Assembly: GCA_965262585.1 (NCBI GenBank)
Contig: OZ253546.1
Location: forward strand, 434,001 to 498,000
Length of the DNA stretch: 64,000 bases
Reading direction: 5' to 3'
Source: JAHRAW01 sp965262585
GTDB lineage: Bacteria; Pseudomonadota; Gammaproteobacteria; Arenicellales; Poriferihabitantaceae
The translations under genes and the position numbers were made by a program. Under the pieces are notes generated by a model that ran no database searches, was not told the DNA's origin, and was given only the letters and a program-made list of their open reading frames with translations. Positions 46,551 through 53,802 of this stretch are shown one piece after another (the first letter of the stretch is position 1; every line of letters starts with the position of its first letter).

Positions 46551-46607
46551 GTGATATAGATTAGTATTTTATACATTTTCAATTTTTCTATCGAATCAAG
46601 TCTAATT
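46551..46607 (+). repeat. Left copy of 57-bp direct repeat bounding the cassette segment
   Basis: Matches 50932–50988 at 50 of 57 positions, all seven differences being transitions, with a 27-bp identical core (46567–46593). Same orientation in both places. It lies just upstream of the helicase start. Together the copies enclose 4.3 kb of AT-rich accessory genes and look like attachment sites or an old insertion duplication. Confidence 0.8.
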
Positions 46608-46738
46608 AATCATGGTTATGGGCGTGGTTTACTCGGATAGTTCATACCAAATACTCGACAACAGGCTTCGAAATAGCATTAACAACAGATAACTAGAACA
46701 TTCCGTCTTGGCATCATAGATCGACGATAATAGCTGTC

Positions 46739-46915
46739 CTATCTGCGCCAATCTAATAGGGCTTCGGTACCGTCAAGGCTATGTAGTATGGGATGTTCTA
46801 GATCCGTGGCTGAAACAAATAATTCAGATTGGCTTGTGAATGCCCGGCTCACCAGTGCCCAAGCTGGGTAGGTTTGGGCGGCTGCGTAGAGCCGTTTGTT
46901 ATGTTTAGCACTCAT
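46739..46915 (-). CDS. Possible 58-residue protein
   Basis: Starts with ATG overlapping the stop of the previous gene by one base (TAATG) and runs 58 codons to TAG. Contains LYAAAQTYPAWALVSRAFTSQS and an acidic end EALLDWRR. Not recognised. The first bases contain TAACAAACGGCTC, which resembles one arm of an attC site, so the stretch could instead be non-coding cassette tail. Confidence 0.3.
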   Translation of the reverse strand: MSAKHNKRLYAAAQTYPAWALVSRAFTSQSELFVSATDLEHPILHSLDGTEALLDWRR

Positions 46916-47259
46916 TATAATAGAACCTTACCCGTTGTATGCGCCCACCAAACCAATAGAAATGGAGCCATTATTACATGAATTCTAAAAATAAAAAATA
47001 TAAGGTACAATAGCATTCCATGCCATTTACCCTCATGCGGATATACGTATATTTCTTTTAAATATTCATATGAGCGTCGTGTTCCATGCGTTGTCAATAC
47101 GATTAGACTCACATAACTAATTACTGCGAATATTCCGGCAAGTGTACTACCTTGACCCCACACAACCATTGCGGCAGCTGTTATTAGTGTATTACCAGCT
47201 AAAGAAAACCATACATCAGGAAATTTGCTATCGTAGAAATTCTTAAAGAATGGCTTCAT
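46915..47259 (-). CDS. Cassette membrane protein, 114 residues
   Basis: About three hydrophobic segments (SLAGNTLITAAAMVVWG, LAGIFAVISYVSLIVL, MLLYLIFFIFRIHVIMAPFLL). Not recognised. Begins 18 bases from an attC-like palindrome, as integron cassette genes do; weak ribosome site. Same strand as all other cassette genes here. Confidence 0.5.
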   Translation of the reverse strand: MKPFFKNFYDSKFPDVWFSLAGNTLITAAAMVVWGQGSTLAGIFAVISYVSLIVLTTHGTRRSYEYLKEIYVYPHEGKWHGMLLYLIFFIFRIHVIMAPFLLVWWAHTTGKVLL

Positions 47260-47276
47260 TTTTTGTCTCTAAAAAA

Positions 47277-47365
47277 CATAACGTCATCCATAATCGGAAG
47301 TTAAAAGCAGAGTGTAGCGTAGCGAAACGCCGCGGTTTGGAGTCGGCTGAAGCACCTTGTCATAA
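47277..47365 (-). other. attC-like site (degenerate)
   Basis: Runs from CATAACG at 47277 to TTGTCATAAGC at 47365, about 89 bp, between two same-strand genes. Core-like ends (CGTTATG on the gene strand at one end, TTATGACAAGG at the other, holding the stop codon of the upstream gene) and a TGCTTCAGC..GCTTTTAAC-type imperfect inverted repeat. Less regular than the two sites to its right. Confidence 0.5.
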
Positions 47366-48160
47366 GCCATCTTTCGTTAACCCGCCAAGAAATTCCCCAA
47401 GAAACGTAAACCCTAAATTAAGGAGGTATAAAGCTATTGCTAAAGTGATACCACCAATAATTGTTTGTATTAACCAATGCATTCTATCTTTCGTCGGGCG
47501 GTAAAATTTAATATTTGGAAAATATTTATTCACACCCCGTATTATTACCCCCTTGAAATACACCCAAGTATTGGAAAAAATCAGCAACGCGAAAAGAACA
47601 CTTATAACAAAAGAATTTTGAATGTTTAATTGTGGAGAAACTGCAACGGCGGCCCATAAACTGAGTACAAATCCAAGAAATACACCTCCTAGCTGTATCA
47701 ATAAGTTCATCCATTCAGTTCTAACCCATGAATTTCTGTTCTTATACTTGTTTATATTTTCATGAACTGCTGAAAAAGACACATCTACCCAATCGGTGTC
47801 ATCAGAAGTCACAGAAAGATAAGAATGAGTGGGATCTCTTTCATCTATTCGGAGTTCGAGATGCGCCCCCGCCAATCGGTTAGACGATACACTCTCCGCA
47901 GATTGAACAGTTACTATTATTCGCTCAACTTCTTTGGCCTGATCGAAGTATCGCAATAGCTCAGGTGTCGTAAATACTCGATACCCCTTGTTATCGAACC
48001 GAATAACATAAAACCGGAATACGCTTTCGTTATTATTGTTGTTCCTGAGTAATTTCTCTAAGGCCTGAGCCCGATTTTCAAATACAGAAGCAATCTGTAT
48101 TAGAGAATCACGGTCGATTGTAAGGTTTGAAATATTTTCATCTCTTAGAAATTGAGCCAT
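47360..48160 (-). CDS. Cassette protein with C-terminal membrane segments
   Basis: 266 residues: soluble N-terminal 150 residues (Asn run NNNNN at about 40, acidic and polar), then three hydrophobic segments (LLIQLGGVFLGFVLSLWAAVAV, SFVISVLFALLIFSNTWVYF, LIQTIIGGITLAIALYLL). Not recognised. Strong SD (AGGAGG) and a sigma-70 promoter about 60 bases upstream. Stop codon lies inside the attC-like site that follows. Confidence 0.6.
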   Translation of the reverse strand: MAQFLRDENISNLTIDRDSLIQIASVFENRAQALEKLLRNNNNNESVFRFYVIRFDNKGYRVFTTPELLRYFDQAKEVERIIVTVQSAESVSSNRLAGAHLELRIDERDPTHSYLSVTSDDTDWVDVSFSAVHENINKYKNRNSWVRTEWMNLLIQLGGVFLGFVLSLWAAVAVSPQLNIQNSFVISVLFALLIFSNTWVYFKGVIIRGVNKYFPNIKFYRPTKDRMHWLIQTIIGGITLAIALYLLNLGFTFLGEFLGGLTKDGL

Positions 48161-48191
48161 TATGGCTTAGCCTCCTATGACTTATAACGTT

Positions 48192-48345
48192 TAGTATAAA
48201 GTAGTTTCACCCCAGCACAGAATATACTATATCCAAAAAAACCTTTCAACCAAAGTTATTTACAAATATGATTACAAGCCCTAATATCGTCTGCACACTT
48301 AAAAATGATATTTATCATTGACTCATTGGGTATGGATAATTCAAA
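48192..48345 (-). repeat. 154-bp direct repeat, copy 1 (promoter-bearing)
   Basis: About 80% identical to 50702–50856 and in the same orientation. Both copies sit directly upstream of a cassette gene and contain the same promoter, the CCCCAGCACAGAAT block and the palindrome AATGATATTTATCATT. The MITE-like element at 48344 begins at its right edge. Confidence 0.8.
48221..48249 (-). promoter_or_regulatory. Promoter of the 266-residue cassette gene
   Basis: Minus strand TTGAAA (48244–48249), 17-base spacer, TATATT (48221–48226). The same hexamers and spacing recur at 50731–50759, so they are conserved between diverged repeat copies. Confidence 0.7.
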
Positions 48346-48433
48346 GAATAAAGGGGTCAGTGTGAATTAAATTGATTATGCGGCCAAGAAGGGATGGGGG
48401 TTTATTTAAATTCACACTGACCCCTTTATTCTT
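48344..48433. mobile_element. MITE-like palindrome, copy 1
   Basis: 90 bp with terminal inverted repeats AAGAATAAAGGGGTCAGTGTG and its exact complement, enclosing TTAAATTGATTATGCGGCC. Second copy at 48919–49010. GGGGTCAG-type palindromes of this kind are associated with REP-associated (Y1) transposases in gammaproteobacteria; no transposase is present here. Confidence 0.8.
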
Positions 48434-48443
48434 TATTTTGATT

Positions 48444-48797
48444 TCAACCTTTTGTCAGATGCCATCCGCTATCGTGAGGGCACTCATAAACACTTAAACG
48501 AATGCCCTTTTCTTCACATAATATTGTTGCCCTTCTCGCAGCTGCTTTCTCTGTGGCATAGAGGTCCTTATACTGTCCATTGCTGTCGGTACACCTATCA
48601 CATTTTGAACTGGGGGTTTGCCTATCTTGTGGAGACAAATGCCACATTCCACAATGTCTGCATTTGTAAGGAACTACGTTATTACCATAAGTTCTGATAG
48701 CATAATCTGCGCCCTCTTGAGCCTCATATTCTGTATTGTACTCTGTCAGTGGTTTACCAGTCCTCGTACTAGAACATGAATTGCTTTTAACGCTCAT
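48444..48797 (-). CDS. Cassette protein with Cys/His zinc-finger-like motifs
   Basis: 117 residues. YKCRHCGMWHLSP and, at the C-terminus, YECPHDSGWHLTKG are related halves, with a further CDRCTD between them: probable zinc-binding. Not recognised beyond that; proteins with Y-C-x2-C-x2-WHL are frequent on phages and mobile elements. SD GAGGA. Bracketed by two copies of the same MITE-like palindrome. Confidence 0.6.
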   Translation of the reverse strand: MSVKSNSCSSTRTGKPLTEYNTEYEAQEGADYAIRTYGNNVVPYKCRHCGMWHLSPQDRQTPSSKCDRCTDSNGQYKDLYATEKAAARRATILCEEKGIRLSVYECPHDSGWHLTKG

Positions 48798-48814
48798 TTG
48801 TCGTCCTCATCGAA

Positions 48815-48876
48815 GCCTAACGTTTTGCTCAGTGGCGCGCGCCTTTGGCGCGTCCGCTGGTGCTATTTGTTATACC
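48815..48876 (-). other. attC site (integron cassette recombination site)
   Basis: 62 bp. On the gene strand: TATAACAAATA at one end, GTTAGGC (perfect GTTRRRY) at the other, and between them GCACCAGCGGACGCGCC, AAA, GGCGCGCGCCACTGAGC, an imperfect hairpin with extrahelical bases. This is the standard attC layout and lies between two cassette genes on the same strand. Confidence 0.8.
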
Positions 48877-48918
48877 TTGCTTAACTTGAAGCATTTGCTA
48901 CTTTATCTGGGTTCAGTA

Positions 48919-49010
48919 CAAGACTAAAGGGGTCAGTGTGAATTAAATTGATTATACGGCCAAGAAAGGATGGGAGTTTATTTAATTCACACTGACCCCT
49001 TTAGTCCTTT
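48919..49010. mobile_element. MITE-like palindrome, copy 2
   Basis: About 92 bp, over 85% identical to 48344–48433 through the GGGGTCAGTGTGAATTAAA arms and the AT-rich centre; outer tips differ (GACTAAA instead of AATAAA). Its left arm supplies the last codons and stop of the 158-residue gene. Confidence 0.8.
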
Positions 49011-49458
49011 TGACCACAATTTTATTGACAATTCGTCTATTTATCTTTTCTTTCCAGGCTTTTTGCTTGTTAGTAAGTTTTCTCTTGTTCTTGGTATCCA
49101 TTAAGAATTTATACTCATTCTCATTATAAATATAGCCAAGATTATATGAGTGAACTATTAGGTCTTCATTAGCATTAGCCGTGCTATCGTTAGCGATTCG
49201 TTTTAGGCCAGAAAAAAGATTCCCTGTTTTAATGCCTATAAACTGGTTTACACAGACATTGCCTACATATGTTTTATTTCCATTGAGCTGATTTGTGATA
49301 TAGCAAAGCTCTTTAATATCCTTACCACAAGGGCAATTGTCCCCGTCTTCCCGTATTTCCACATCAACCAACTTCCATTCATTCTTAGCCGAGTGAAATT
49401 CATTTGATTTGGATAGCGGTAATATATGATTTTTTAAGTTTTCAAAATTATGACTCAT
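48982..49458 (-). CDS. Cassette protein, C-terminus rewritten by MITE insertion
   Basis: 158 residues, Lys/Asn-rich. A CPCGK..I..LCYI stretch and VGNVCVNQFIG suggest a metal site; similar sequences occur in phage proteins. Strong SD GGAGGAG. The final residues RTKGVSVN and the TAA are encoded by the arm of the palindrome at 48919–49010, so the native end has been replaced or extended. Confidence 0.6.
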   Translation of the reverse strand: MSHNFENLKNHILPLSKSNEFHSAKNEWKLVDVEIREDGDNCPCGKDIKELCYITNQLNGNKTYVGNVCVNQFIGIKTGNLFSGLKRIANDSTANANEDLIVHSYNLGYIYNENEYKFLMDTKNKRKLTNKQKAWKEKINRRIVNKIVVKRTKGVSVN

Positions 49459-49480
49459 AACGAACTCCTCCTCAAAAGGA

Positions 49481-49595
49481 CATAACGCCTATATCATCTG
49501 TTGCCAAAAGTGGCGGTTTTTTGTGTGATAATGAGCGACAGCAGAAACACAAAAAGCGGTGCTTTTGGCAATTCGCTGGATGTTATTGTTAGATG
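49481..49595 (-). other. attC site, long (VCR-like size)
   Basis: About 115 bp from CATAACG to GTTAGAT (perfect GTTRRRY). Inner arms TTGCCAAAAG and CTTTTGGCAA, then TTTTTTGTGT and ACACAAAAA, form a long imperfect hairpin. The right core contains the TAA stop of the DUF3644 gene, as is common for cassettes. Confidence 0.75.
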
Positions 49596-50689
49596 CGATA
49601 TTCATCAACATCTAAATTCTCACCTTCCTTATACATCCCTCTAAGCTGTGCAGGTGTATATTCGATTGTTTGAAATAAATGAACTAAATACTCGACCCAA
49701 GCTTCTTGATATACATAGTCATTGTGTGGCTCATCGTATAAACAAAACTCTGAATTTGTATTAAATGGATCATCTGCACCATTAGGCGGCCGCACCTTAA
49801 ATAGTTTATACAAAACAACATGGAGGTTTAAAGTTAAACGTTTGTCACCTAAAGCATCATTCACTCTATTTACAACCTCAGTCGGTTTAATTCTTTTTAC
49901 ATTAGATCCTTCAACAGTTACCCGTTTATCCTTGATAAGAACTGATATTTTGTCGTATGCCTCCTTACCTTCGTCACTCAACTCATCCCACTTAACAAAC
50001 TCAATAGCAGCATCTGCTCTATTTGTGTTGGTAATCTTTGGAATTTGAATTAATTTTATGCTGTACTCAAAAGAGTTGTAAATATCACAAGATAGTCCGT
50101 TTCTGTACTTTTCAACAAATGTCATTATATCTGCCGAGTCTTTTGATAAGGCAGACTTGCTAGCTTTTTCTTGTTGTTTTGTGCGTAGTTTAGAGAACTG
50201 TAGACTATAAACCAACGCCTCATTAATTGAGTAGTCAGAGCCAAATAATGAAATTAATTGATTTTCATAATTGAACAACAAAGACTGACATTCCCCAAAT
50301 ATTAGCGTATCTATCTCTCTTCGATCAATGTGACGGTGCTCTATTTTATTTCTTAGTTTGATAAAGAACTCCAAATTCGTCTTAACTGGATCGCTAAGTT
50401 CCTTATATTTCTTTATACATGTAGATAACGCCCATGTACTTCGCTCTCCATCAATAATCTTATATCTACCATTTGGCTTTTTATCGTAATATTTATCACC
50501 TATCGTGTTATTAAAGTGAGCTAGAAGAAGCCTCGTCCAGGCCATAACCATAAGCGATATAAATGCTTCACTTCTGAATGTGGTTCTTGGCTTGTTATAG
50601 ATCTCAACAGCCAACAAGGCCGAATCAATAGAAGCCTCAAGTATGGATTTAGTTTTTCCCTTCCGTAATGTCACAGGTATACCTTGCAC
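49589..50689 (-). CDS. DUF3644 (HEPN-related) protein
   Basis: 366 residues beginning at a GTG; upstream in-frame is a stop. The N-terminal SILEASIDSALLAVEIYNKPRTTFRSE is the DUF3644 signature; LRNKIEHRH (Arg113–His118) gives the HEPN R-x4-H catalytic motif. HEPN proteins of this type are predicted RNases in abortive-infection systems. No obvious ribosome site; promoter with TTGAAA/TATATT about 45 bases upstream. First and largest gene of the cassette segment. Confidence 0.75.
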   Translation of the reverse strand: MQGIPVTLRKGKTKSILEASIDSALLAVEIYNKPRTTFRSEAFISLMVMAWTRLLLAHFNNTIGDKYYDKKPNGRYKIIDGERSTWALSTCIKKYKELSDPVKTNLEFFIKLRNKIEHRHIDRREIDTLIFGECQSLLFNYENQLISLFGSDYSINEALVYSLQFSKLRTKQQEKASKSALSKDSADIMTFVEKYRNGLSCDIYNSFEYSIKLIQIPKITNTNRADAAIEFVKWDELSDEGKEAYDKISVLIKDKRVTVEGSNVKRIKPTEVVNRVNDALGDKRLTLNLHVVLYKLFKVRPPNGADDPFNTNSEFCLYDEPHNDYVYQEAWVEYLVHLFQTIEYTPAQLRGMYKEGENLDVDEYRI

Positions 50690-50701
50690 TCATTTATAGT
50701 C

Positions 50702-50856
50702 TAGTATCAAACACTCCCACCCCAGCACAGAATATATCAAATCCAAAGAAACCTTTCAACCAAACTTATTTACAAATATAACCACAACCCCCAACATCGT
50801 CCATCACACTCAAAAATGATATTTATCATTGACTCTTTGAGTATGGATAATTCAAA
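50702..50856 (-). repeat. 154-bp direct repeat, copy 2
   Basis: Partner of 48192–48345 (about 80% identity). Lies upstream of the DUF3644 gene and inside the right boundary repeat. No coding potential. The rest of 50690–51000 holds the boundary repeat at 50932–50988 and otherwise nothing I can name. Confidence 0.8.
50731..50759 (-). promoter_or_regulatory. Promoter of the DUF3644 gene
   Basis: Minus strand TTGAAA (50754–50759), 17-base spacer, TATATT (50731–50736); start near 50724, leaving a 35-nt leader before the GTG. Confidence 0.7.
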
Positions 50857-50931
50857 TAAGAGCAGGCCATTGTTGAATAAAATGCGTAGGCAGGGGTATG
50901 CAACAGAAACTATGTATTGCGACTGGGTTAG

Positions 50932-50988
50932 GCGATGTAGATTGGTGTTTTATACATTTTCAATTTTTCTATCGGATCAAGTTTGATT
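50932..50988 (+). repeat. Right copy of 57-bp direct repeat
   Basis: Identical core 50948–50974. It lies 12 bases before the Yip1-like gene ATG, so insertion of the cassette segment would have happened in this gene's 5' region and left a second copy at 46551–46607. Confidence 0.8.
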
Positions 50989-51000
50989 TCTTCTACCATC

Positions 51001-51582
51001 ATGCCAAGCGAATACATTGAGCGGATCATTAAGCAACTGGCGGGAGCGGGTTACTCTTCGCGGCGGTGGTTTTTTGGGTATTCGTTATGGATTGGGTTGA
51101 TTCCGCCGGTGTGTGCGTTTTTTGGTACTTGGCGGTACGGTTGGCCGTTGGGCGTTGCTGAGCCGTTGGTGTTGTCGTTCAGTGAGGCGTTAACCATCGC
51201 GTTGTTGTATGCGGTTGTGCTCATCGCCGGGTTTTTGAGTACGGTTGCAGTCGTTAAATGGATGGCGGCAACTTATACCGAGGAAGCCGGTTTGGACGGT
51301 TGTTTCGGCGTGGTCTCGGTCGCCGGCACGCCGATTATGCTCGGTGGCGTCGCGCATCTTTATCCGAATATTTTGTTTCACATTCTGGCGTTGGCGCCGC
51401 TGTTTGCGTTGAGTACTTATCTGTTGTTTATCTCGATTCCGGTGTTGCTCAAAACCAATCAGGATCGTGGGATTTTCATGGGTTGCGCGGTGCTCGGTTA
51501 TCTGGTCGCCACTTTCTTGGCGTTGCTCGGGTTGAGCGTGTTTTTGTGGGTGAATGGCATCGGCCCCGATTTGGGCGTTTGA
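51001..51582 (+). CDS. Yip1 family membrane protein
   Basis: 193 residues, five hydrophobic segments. Family pattern: short polar N-terminus, FFGYSLWIGLIPPVCAFFGTW, GCFGVVSVAGTPIMLGGVAHLYP and a C-terminal helix. Function unknown. ATG at 51001 preferred over an upstream TTG. It leads directly into ccoN (30 bases), so it is probably cotranscribed with the cbb3 oxidase genes. Confidence 0.75.
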   Translation: MPSEYIERIIKQLAGAGYSSRRWFFGYSLWIGLIPPVCAFFGTWRYGWPLGVAEPLVLSFSEALTIALLYAVVLIAGFLSTVAVVKWMAATYTEEAGLDGCFGVVSVAGTPIMLGGVAHLYPNILFHILALAPLFALSTYLLFISIPVLLKTNQDRGIFMGCAVLGYLVATFLALLGLSVFLWVNGIGPDLGV

Positions 51583-51612
51583 CGAAGCGCAAAGCAATCG
51601 TAAAATATCATT

Positions 51613-53043
51613 ATGACGCAAAACTACTACACCGATTCGGCAACGATTTTTTTGCTCATCTGCTCGGTGGTGTGGGCGGTGATTGGGATGTCGGCCGGGG
51701 TGTATTTGGCGGCGGAGTTGGTGATGCCGTGGTTGAATTTCGACATCCCCGAAATTTCATTCGGGCGGTTGCGCCCGTTTCATACCAATTCGATTATCTT
51801 TGGTTTCGGCGGTTCGGCGTTGATGGCGACCGCGTATTACAGCGTTCAACGAACCTCGCATGTTCGATTGTTCGCGCCGAAAACCGCATTGGTGACGGCG
51901 ATTTTTTGGCAAATCGGTTTGCTTTTCGCGCTCGTCTCATTGTTGTTCGGATATACCAGCAGCAAGGAATACGCCGAGTTTGAATGGCCCTTCGACATCG
52001 CGGTCGCGGTGTTGTGGGTGTTGTTCGGGGTGGTCTTTTTCGGCACTATCGTGCGCCGCAAAATCCGCCCGATCTATGTGTCCAACTGGTTTTTCGGAGC
52101 GTTGATTATCGTTGTGGCGATGTTGCACATCGTCAACAACCTCGCGCTTCCCTATAGTTGGATGCAGTCCTATCCGATTTACGCCGGTTCGCAGGACGCG
52201 ATTGTGCAGTGGTGGTATGGGCATAACGCGGTCGGGTTTTTTCTGACCGCCGGGTTTCTTGGAATGTTTTACTACACCCTGCCGAAACAATCGGGGCGGC
52301 CTATTTGGAGTTATCGGCTTTCGGTAATCGCGTTTTGGGCGTTCGTCTACACCTACATCTGGGTCGGCCCGCATCACCTCTACTTCACCGCGATTCCCGA
52401 CTGGCTGATGAACACGGCGATGGTGATGAGCGTGATATTGCTGGCGCCGTCTTGGGCGACCATGATAAACGCGGTAATGACGATGAGCGGGGCGTGGGAT
52501 AAATTGCGCACCGATCCGGGGATGAAGTTCGTAATGGTGTCGATGGTTTTTTACGCGCTTGCGACTTTCGAGGGGCCGATGATGGCGATTAAAAGCGTCA
52601 ATGTGATTAGTCACTACACCGATTGGACTGTCGGCCATGTGCATTCCGGCGCGCTCGGTTGGAACGCATTCATCACTTTTGGCACGATGTATTTTCTCGT
52701 GCCAAAACTCGCCGGCGTGGGGCTTGCGAGCAAGCAACTGGTCAATGTTCATTTTTGGGTCGCGCTGGTTGGAGTGTTGTTGTATATCATCTCGATGTGG
52801 GGTTCGGGTATCTCCCAAGGGCTGATGGCGTTATCGCTCGACGGATACGGGCAACTCCAATACAGTTTCGTTGAAATCATGCTGATGAATGCACCGTATC
52901 ACTGGATTCGCCTGATCGGTGGAGTGCTCTTTCTGATCGGCGTGTTGATCATGGCGGGTAATTTGTTCACTACTTTTGTGCGCGGCAAACAACCGATTGC
53001 GGTTGCGATTCCGGCGGTGCACAAAGGCTACGAGATCGGGTAG
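51613..53043 (+). CDS. ccoN: cbb3-type cytochrome c oxidase subunit I
   Basis: Catalytic haem-copper subunit, 476 residues, twelve TM helices. Haem ligand His in RPFHTNSIIFGFGGSALMATAYYSVQRT; copper/haem His in YGHNAVGFFLTAGFLGMFYY and WVGPHHLYFTAIPDW; HVHSGALGW further on. High-affinity oxygen reduction in the inner membrane under low oxygen. First of ccoNOQP. No FNR box is evident upstream. Confidence 0.95.
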   Translation: MTQNYYTDSATIFLLICSVVWAVIGMSAGVYLAAELVMPWLNFDIPEISFGRLRPFHTNSIIFGFGGSALMATAYYSVQRTSHVRLFAPKTALVTAIFWQIGLLFALVSLLFGYTSSKEYAEFEWPFDIAVAVLWVLFGVVFFGTIVRRKIRPIYVSNWFFGALIIVVAMLHIVNNLALPYSWMQSYPIYAGSQDAIVQWWYGHNAVGFFLTAGFLGMFYYTLPKQSGRPIWSYRLSVIAFWAFVYTYIWVGPHHLYFTAIPDWLMNTAMVMSVILLAPSWATMINAVMTMSGAWDKLRTDPGMKFVMVSMVFYALATFEGPMMAIKSVNVISHYTDWTVGHVHSGALGWNAFITFGTMYFLVPKLAGVGLASKQLVNVHFWVALVGVLLYIISMWGSGISQGLMALSLDGYGQLQYSFVEIMLMNAPYHWIRLIGGVLFLIGVLIMAGNLFTTFVRGKQPIAVAIPAVHKGYEIG

Positions 53044-53071
53044 TTTTGCGAGTAACTTTGCGAGTAATCTG

Positions 53072-53668
53072 ATGCTGAAACTACACAAAACCATCGAGAG
53101 CAACTCGGCGTTGCTGATCTTCGGTATTCTGGTGGTCGCATCCATCGGCGGGCTGGTGCAAATTCTGCCCAGCCTGTTTGACCGCACCTTGAGCACGCCG
53201 AACGCCGAGGTAAAACCATTTGGCGCGTTGCAACTTTCCGGGCGCGACCTCTACATCCGCGAAGGCTGTGTCGGTTGCCATTCCCAGCAAATTCGCCCGC
53301 TCACGGCGGAGGTGATGCGCTATGGCGCGCGCTCACGAGCGAGCGATTCGGTCTACGACCGGCCATTTTTATGGGGCTCGAAGCGCACCGGCCCCGACCT
53401 TGCGCGAGTCGGCGGAAAATACAGCGACACATGGCAACGGATTCACCTCATCAATCCGCGTGCGGTGGTGCCTGCCTCGATCATGCCGTCTTATCCGTGG
53501 CTCGATAAAACGCCGTTGGATGCAAGCCAGATAGTCGCAAAAATGCGGCAACTGAAGCGCCTCGGGCATCCGTATTCCGAGGAACAAATCAACGCCGCCG
53601 TTGCGACACTCGAAGGGAAAACCGAGTTGGATGCGGTGGTCGCTTATTTGCAAGGACTGGGCCAATAA
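53072..53668 (+). CDS. ccoO: cbb3 oxidase monohaem cytochrome c subunit
   Basis: 198 residues: N-terminal TM anchor (LLIFGILVVASIGGLVQIL), haem c motif CVGCHS followed by QQIRPLTAE, and axial Met in IMPSYPWL. Passes electrons to CcoN. Start is the ATG at 53072; the frame is open further upstream but that part overlaps ccoN. Confidence 0.95.
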   Translation: MLKLHKTIESNSALLIFGILVVASIGGLVQILPSLFDRTLSTPNAEVKPFGALQLSGRDLYIREGCVGCHSQQIRPLTAEVMRYGARSRASDSVYDRPFLWGSKRTGPDLARVGGKYSDTWQRIHLINPRAVVPASIMPSYPWLDKTPLDASQIVAKMRQLKRLGHPYSEEQINAAVATLEGKTELDAVVAYLQGLGQ

Positions 53669-53670
53669 TC

Positions 53671-53802
53671 ATGTGGCAATTTATTTTACTCGGTGATTTG
53701 CTGGTGATGGGAATGATGATCCTGTTAGTCATTCTAATGTCATTCAAAAGCAGCCGATCGGAGCAAGAACAACACATGCGAATTCCGCTGGAGGACGAGT
53801 GA
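53671..53802 (+). CDS. ccoQ: Small cbb3 oxidase subunit CcoQ-like
   Basis: 43 residues: one TM helix (FILLGDLLVMGMMILLVILMSF) and a polar tail SSRSEQEQHMRIPLEDE. Starts two bases after ccoO and its TGA overlaps the ccoP ATG. Length, TM layout and position are those of CcoQ, although sequence conservation in this subunit is poor. Confidence 0.75.
   Translation: MWQFILLGDLLVMGMMILLVILMSFKSSRSEQEQHMRIPLEDE

Noticed and set aside
46860..46912. A further attC at the left end of the cassette segment
   Set aside because: Only one arm-like sequence (TAACAAACGGCTC on the gene strand) is seen, with no matching GTTRRRY core, and it overlaps a possible small ORF.
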